A DNA stretch of 64,000 bases from Eucommia ulmoides (Eukaryota > Streptophyta > Magnoliopsida > Garryales > Eucommiaceae). The stretch's first letter is position 1. Every line of letters begins with the position of its first letter. The translations under genes and the position numbers were made by a program. Below the pieces are notes generated by a model. The model had not been told where the DNA came from, ran no database searches, and saw only the letters and a list, made by a program, of their open reading frames with translations. Positions 58,356 to 64,000 of the stretch are shown in pieces. The stretch is from NCBI GenBank assembly GCA_016647705.1, contig JAENRU010000489.1:62001-126000 (forward strand). Reading direction: 5' to 3'.

Positions 58356-58544
58356 AAAAAGAAAAATCTATTTATTCAGTAAAGAACTTGAGAGAAACAC
58401 AGAAGGCCGCGAGCTAGAGAGAGAGGCGTGATGGAGTTGGAATGTTTTTGTGGACTTCAATGGATAGATGTTACCTCAACCTTGAAAAATGAATTAAAAT
58501 ACATGTTTCAAAAGCTTATAATCAAGCATGTAATTATAATTTAA

Positions 58545-58835
58545 TCACAATAATTGTAATACCCCAAAAATTTATATTTTGAAAATATTTTTTTTAATCA
58601 CAATAATTGTAATACCCCAAAAATTTATATTTTGAAAATATTTTTTTTATATAAGTTTAATATTTTTAGGATTGTTTTGCAAATTTATGTTATAAATAAT
58701 ATTTGTTAATTTTTGGAGATTAAATGTTAATTTTAATTTGACTTTTAAAAATTTTGGGACTATTTTATTATTTAAAATATACTTTTAACAATTTTGGAAT
58801 ATTTACTAGATAAATAGATTTTTTTTAAAAAAAAA
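58545..58835 (+). mobile_element. LTR 5' fragment with a 49-bp local duplication
   Basis: AATCACAATAATTGTAATAC, then CCCAAAAATTTATATTTTGA, occurs twice in a row (from about 58541 and 58590). The remainder matches 55789-56008. Confidence 0.7.
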
Positions 58836-59146
58836 ATTGCTAAAAACAAGTACTTGCAACTTATTTAACAAACCCACGCTACCCGGAGGTGTGATCCCCA
58901 GGTACTGAAATCTGATGTTACGAACACCAAGTTCTAAAAAACGGGATTCCGTTCACCCGGTATTCTCAACACCGGATATATAATTTTTCTTTTTTAATTT
59001 TAAAAAGTCATGTATTCGAGGATCACATCTCTGGTTACACATTAAGACCTGGGGATGCAATCCCCGGATCGTAAATCACTAAAACACAACGGGAACGGGC
59101 AATTTTTTTTAGTTGTTTACGCAATAAATATAGTGTTTAAACTTTT
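58836..59146. mobile_element. Left-end fragment of a serial-palindrome TIR element
   Basis: AACAAGTACTTGCAACTTAT, then TTACGAACACC and CGGTATTCTCAACACCGG: the inverse of the right end of element C. Followed by about 120 bp of unrecognised sequence with GATCACATCTCTGG and GATGCAATCCCCGG. Confidence 0.6.
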
Positions 59147-61575
59147 TTACTGAACCCGCATGCTTTTAAACTTATTTACCCAACGCAAGCTACCGATGTT
59201 CGGAACACCAGTTCTTAAACCTGGTGTTTCGAACACTGGGTAAAAAAAAAAAAATTTAAACCTGGTGTTCTGAACACCGGGTTTAAAGTTTTGTTTTGTT
59301 TTGTTTTGTGTTTTAAACTGTGAACCTGGTGTACATAACACCGGGTTCAAGCACCGTTTGCTTTGCTTGGGCCGCATTTGGCCCCGGTGTTTTGAATACC
59401 GGGTCCTCATTGTTTAAGTTTGATATTACATCATTGGTAGACCCCACAGAAGAAAGAATTAGGGGGGAGCCAATTATTCTTCTAAGATTGGACTTCTCTT
59501 TACTGCATGCATGATTAGAAATTTAGGTAGGTAAGTGATGTTCCTCATCTTTTTAAATGAAAATAGAGCAATAATTTAAAAATTCTAAAATATTTTTTTG
59601 GCATTTTTTCTATTTATTTTTTTGGATATTTTTGGTTATCATTCACAAATTTTACAATTCACTATCCACCAAACTCACTCAGTACAATATTTTTTTTTAA
59701 AAAAAATCTAATAATTATGTTAAAAGTCTAAATCACTGCACGATATAAAAATTATTATAATTTTTTATATAAAAAATTACAATGACTTTTATATAATGTA
59801 ATAATTTTTAATTTTTTTTTTTAAAAAAATTATTGTTGCGCGTGAATTATATAAACAAAACTTTTAAATTTATGGACAGTGCGCCAATAAATCCTAATTT
59901 TTTTTATTGAGTTTTATTCTACACTAATTTAAAAGGAAAATGAAAAAAATAAGAGATTTTTTTTTAAAAAAAAAATAGTAAAATTACAATTATATCATTG
60001 ATGATAGTCTTTAATTTATTTTTGTAATATTTCAAAGTAAAATATTTTAATTTATTTTTTGCAATATTTCAAAGTAAAATAATAAATAAATTATAGTGAA
60101 ATATTTTCCTTCCTTTCATTTTTTTTTCTTAACTAAACATCCATAGAAAAAATAGTTATAATTTCACAATGTATAAAAAAAAATCGAGAATAGTTTCATA
60201 GGGATAAATGAGAAATGATTTCTTTTTGCAAATTTTTAAATAAATTCAGAAATTTGAGATTATTTAAGAACAAAAACGTTACTAAATACATCTTTATACA
60301 TCAATCTCAAAATTTTGAGAGTGCGATAAAAGAAGGAAAGCCAAACGAGACTTAATGAACAACTTTCGTCCCTCGTAAGAACAATATAATAATAAGCAAA
60401 GAACACGGAAAAGTCACCCGATTTTCGAACCTCCGGTTGTCGATTTTTTTTAGTTATGTTACTAATGTTTTCATAACATTTTTTAGTATATTTCTTAGTT
60501 ACATTCAACTAATTTTTCGATTGTTGATCGTGCAGAAATAACACAAATTTAACTAAAAAATACATTAAAAAACGTACTAAAATGTAACTAAAAAATACAC
60601 TAGAAATAATAGTTACATATAACTAAAAAATATAGTAAAAAAGTAGTTATATGTAACTAAATAAATTAATTTACTATTTTACTTGGAAATATTACAAAAA
60701 AAATAAATTAAACTATTTTACTCTAAATATTAGAAAAATAAATTAAAGATTCTATTATCAACCATATAATCGTAATTTTCCTATTTTCTTAGAAATTCTC
60801 CCTTATTTTTTTCATTGTCCTTTCAAATTAGTGTGGAATAAAATTTACTTTGAAAATTATGTCTTTTTTTCTGTTTTTTTTTTAATTTTTTTTCATACCA
60901 ATTTTTTTTTTATTCTATTTTTTAATATTGTTTTTTTCAATCGGGGGATCGAATTGATTATAGAAACATGAGTTTAATTAGTAAATTTATTAGCAAACAA
61001 AAAAAAAAATTCTAGATAAGTGAATAAATTGAATTTGAAATAACAACGATTAATTAACGAGGCCGGACGCCCGCCAAAATTTCCCTTCTCATTTATCCAT
61101 TATTTACCAAACATAGTTTAGCCAAGAGAGAGAATGGGACAAGAAACAGCGTAGAAAATAAGGTTGGTGGTGGGGTCCACAAAAATATACGTAGAAAGAA
61201 TGTAGGAAACCGGATTACGTGTCACAGGGTTTGAAGATGGGGTGACCTAATAAAAAATGAGTTTTTTTATTAGGTGCCGAGTGCACTGCAGCACAGCCCC
61301 TACACTGTACTGTTGCCTGAGGAACGGGCAAAAGTGATTTCCCCGGGTCCTAGTATATATCCGGGGATGTGATCTCTGGGATTTGATTTAAAAAATTAAA
61401 AAAATAAAAAAATTGTTTACCTGGTGTTCGCAACACTGAGTGTACGGAAGTCTGTTTTTGCGAAACACGATGTTTGCAATATCGGGTTTCGGTACCCAGG
61501 GATCACATCTTCAGGTAGCATGGGTTTGGTAAATAAGTTAAAAATACTCGTTTTCAGTAATTTAAAAAAAAAAAA
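59147..61575. mobile_element. TIR element C (partner of A)
   Basis: Layout as element A: left palindrome group at 59200-59405, an AT-rich middle and right palindrome group at 61420-61500, ending GTTTTCAGTAATTT. Differences from A are small indels and substitutions, for example about 185 extra bases at 60.84-61.02 kb that A lacks but B resembles. Confidence 0.7.
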
Positions 61576-63038
61576 AATCTATTTATTCGGTAAAGAAATC
61601 GAGAGAAATACAGAAGGCAGCGAGCGAGAGAGAGAGACGTGATGGAGTTGGAATGTTTTTGTGGACTTTAATGGTTAGATGTTATCTCAACCTTGAAAAA
61701 TGAATTAAAATACATGTTTCAAAAGCTTATAATCAAGCATGTAATTATAAGCTCTAGCTTCGGAACAAAGCTTATAATCAAGCACGTAATTATAAGCTCT
61801 AGCTTCGGAACTCTCAGCTATCAAACCTTTTATTATAAACCCCTAGATTCAAAACCTCTAAACTAGGCAGTGGATTTCTCAAAGCTTGAATTAATTTGAA
61901 AATAAATAAAAAATAAAAATTAATTTTTAATTTCCAATTGTAGATCCTAAATCATATATATTGGCTTTGACATGTTGAATAATCACGATAATACGAAAAT
62001 TAAATAAAGACCTTGAACATACATGAATAAAAGGACACAATAATTAATTGAAAGATGGTTACCGAAAGTGTACATGTTTCAGCCATTGCGGATGATTGAT
62101 TGTCGCAGCGGATTACACACTAGACTTTCCTCTCTATGATCTAGATTTTTGTTATGGCGGCTCTCAATGGGAAGAAACCCTTAATTTAAGCTAGAGAGGG
62201 GACCTAGTATTTATAATTAGGGTTTCTCATTGGCCCTGCCCATAACGGACTTCAATGAAACTCAAAACCTACACTTACCACTCAACTGAGTTTCTACACA
62301 AAAAATGTCACATCCCAAATCAAAATGCAATCATTATGTAATTGGGTTGCTTATATAATAGACTATCTATTAAACAATTTTTTATAAAATAAGTAATTTA
62401 ATTAATTTAATAAAAAAATTCCAACAAAAACAACTTCGAATATCTCAGTATTGTTTATGTTTCACACACACCAATACAAGTATTTGATATTCGGTCGATA
62501 CTCCGCTCTCAATTTTTCTAATGTGGTATCAATAGCCATTTTGCATACTTTTTTTTAATATGATATCTAGCCAATTTCAATCTTTTTAAGTAACTAAGAA
62601 CATCAACAATTACTTAAATAAATAAATAATAGAATAGAGAGAAAATACACATTTGGCGGATCGAGACGTGTAAACATAAGAAGAGATACGCCCCCTCTAT
62701 GCACGTGGTTGAATGACGAGCTCTTCCCATAACACAATGATCCAGGAAGTCAAGGTCCAACGAGAACAACCTTATATTGAACCGATTGCGAACCCCTATT
62801 GACTGCAGACATCAAGTATATAATATACGTGAAATATCACAAAATATAATTTCTCTTTATTTTTATGTTTCAATAAAACCATATTATTTCATATACTATC
62901 ATCATCTAGTATCATATTATTTTCTCTAAATTTCTCTACATCATTTTTTTCTCTTCTTTTTCTATATATCCTTTAATTTTCACACACCTATATATAGTGT
63001 ATAAATTATGTAACTCTTATTATAATATTAAGTACTCA

Positions 63039-63047
<9 letters not shown>

Positions 63048-63078
<31 letters not shown>

Positions 63079-63287
63079 ATTTTATTTTTTTTTTATTTTT
63101 TTTTTATTTGTATATTCATGAGTGTCCCACACTCACATAGATTAGTGTGAGACTAATTTTGTTTGAGATTCCGTGATTACCCCTCCCAACAAGTGTTTTT
63201 CCATAGACTTGAAACCCTAACTTTGCAAAGACCTTTTAACTGTTTTAACTCAAGCGTGCCTTACCGCTTGAGCCACACTATGTTGGT
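63048..63287 (-). mobile_element. tRNA-derived SINE in GLP4 upstream region
   Basis: Near-identical to 15336-15572. TSD ATAATATTAT at 63038-63047 and 63288-63297. The tail region has grown a (TA)n run. Confidence 0.85.
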
Positions 63288-63611
63288 ATAATATTATAAT
63301 TAATAAAATCACTAATTATACACAAATGTTATATTAAATTACATTATAACATATATGTTTATAATGGAATTCATAGTCGTTTTAATAAATTTTATAATTT
63401 CATCACAATAATAATGTCTAATAAATATGTAATTAGAACATATAATTATAACCATTATAAATATATTATTAATAATAATTTCATGAAATATAATTTATAT
63501 ATATAATAAAATATTTAATTTTAAATTATTTTCCTAATAACTGCCCATTGGAAAAGTAAATCAGAGAAAATGTTTGCGTGGTTGAAAGATGATGGATCAT
63601 GAATTTTGTTC

Positions 63612-63619
63612 TATATAAA
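63612..63619 (+). promoter_or_regulatory. TATA box of GLP4
   Basis: TATATAAA, 71 bp before the GLP4 ATG. The whole proximal promoter matches that of GLP1. Confidence 0.75.
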
Positions 63620-63689
63620 CCTATCCAAACCCACCCCCCATCCCCCCACCCCATGAAATACGCAAATCGAATCCAGATCACCCATCGAA

Positions 63690-64000
63690 ATGCTTCGGTT
63701 TTTCTTCTTCTTCATTTCTTTCCTCGCCTTCTCCTCCTCCATTAATGCAGCTTCAGTTCAAGACTTTTGTGTGGGTAACCTAGAACTCCCTGAAGGCCCT
63801 GCGGGTTACGCCTGCAGGAACCCTGCTAACGTCACAGTGGATGACTTTGTGTTTTCGGGGCTTGCCATGCCCGGAAACACTTCCGACATCTTTGGATCCG
63901 CGGTGTCGGTTGCATTTGTCGAAGAATTTCCGGGGTTGAACGGCCTGGGCCTCTCCATGGTGCGGGTGGACGTGGCCCCCGGCGGAGTGGTTCCAATGCA
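63690..64000 (+). CDS. GLP4: germin-like protein, ABP19/ABP20 type, 5' part
   Basis: The ATG at 63690 gives MLRFFFFFISFLAFSSSINA, a signal peptide, then DFCVGNLELPEGPAGYAC with the two germin Cys. The frame stays open to the window end, inside box 1 (APGGVVPM). It differs from GLP1 by several substitutions, for example AMPGNTSDIFGSAVSVAFVE and SMVRVDVAP. Unlike GLP1, the canonical start is in frame. The 3' half, with the rest of the metal site, lies outside the window. It is the best candidate for a normal gene here. Expected role: secreted apoplastic cupin of the auxin-binding-protein-like germin group; exact activity unknown. Confidence 0.88.
   Translation, partial: MLRFFFFFISFLAFSSSINAASVQDFCVGNLELPEGPAGYACRNPANVTVDDFVFSGLAMPGNTSDIFGSAVSVAFVEEFPGLNGLGLSMVRVDVAPGGVVPM

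Larger units (their letters stand above)
59147..64000 (+). repeat. Segmental duplication, copy 2 (partner 11590-16310)
   Basis: Element C, GLP upstream spacer, SINE and the start of GLP4 in the same order as copy 1. The 46-bp tandem unit is present at 61728-61815. The stretch 61576-63047 has no gene. Confidence 0.9.

Overview
This is plant nuclear DNA, most likely from a eudicot; the species cannot be named from the sequence. It is very AT-rich and holds one small family of host genes buried in transposons. The genes are four copies of a germin-like protein (GLP) of the auxin-binding-protein ABP19/ABP20 type. GLP1 (15939-16640) is open throughout but its usual ATG is out of frame. GLP2 (20558-21187) and GLP3 (29421-30117) are pseudogenes. 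GLP4 starts at 63690 and runs off the window.

The GLP copies sit in repeated units: upstream block, GLP, downstream spacer. The units can be aligned by eye, so many insertions have a paralogous empty site inside the window. Upstream blocks lie at about 14.8-15.9, 19.2-20.6, 26.0-29.4, 45.0-45.8, 52.1-55.8 and 62.5-63.7 kb; the fourth and fifth have lost their gene. A block at 11.6-16.3 kb is duplicated at 59.1-64.0 kb in direct orientation. A spacer block at 3.6-5.7 kb is inverted relative to 37.1-45.0 kb.

Layout. 0-3.5 kb: minus-strand LINE with decayed ORF1 and the start of ORF2. 3.5-5.7: inverted spacer. 6.2-10.2: two tandem arrays, the second a 179-bp satellite with a hexamer higher-order repeat. 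10.2-10.7: N-terminal piece of RDR6 between satellite monomers. 11.6-13.9: TIR element A. 15.3-21.2: GLP1, GLP2, SINEs, a truncated LINE. 21.35-23.74: ORF1-only LINE with 15-bp target-site duplication (TSD). 26.44-29.13: Mutator-like element in the GLP3 promoter. 29.4-30.1: GLP3. 31.31-37.11: CACTA element carrying fibrillarin and importin-5 exons and a nested solo LTR. 37.95-41.93: second ORF1-only LINE. 45.80-51.39: Helitron with captured dehydrogenase and possible LRR-kinase fragments. 52.24-55.32: 3.08-kb solo LTR. 56.0-61.6: further TIR elements. 63-64: GLP4.

The only plausibly functional host products are GLP1 and GLP4, secreted cupin proteins. The rest is a nested transposon landscape. 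The best leads are the RDR6 fragment in the satellite, the two structurally complete ORF1-only LINEs, and the multi-gene captures in the CACTA element and Helitron. All family assignments come from reading motifs and from memory of the families; no database search was run.
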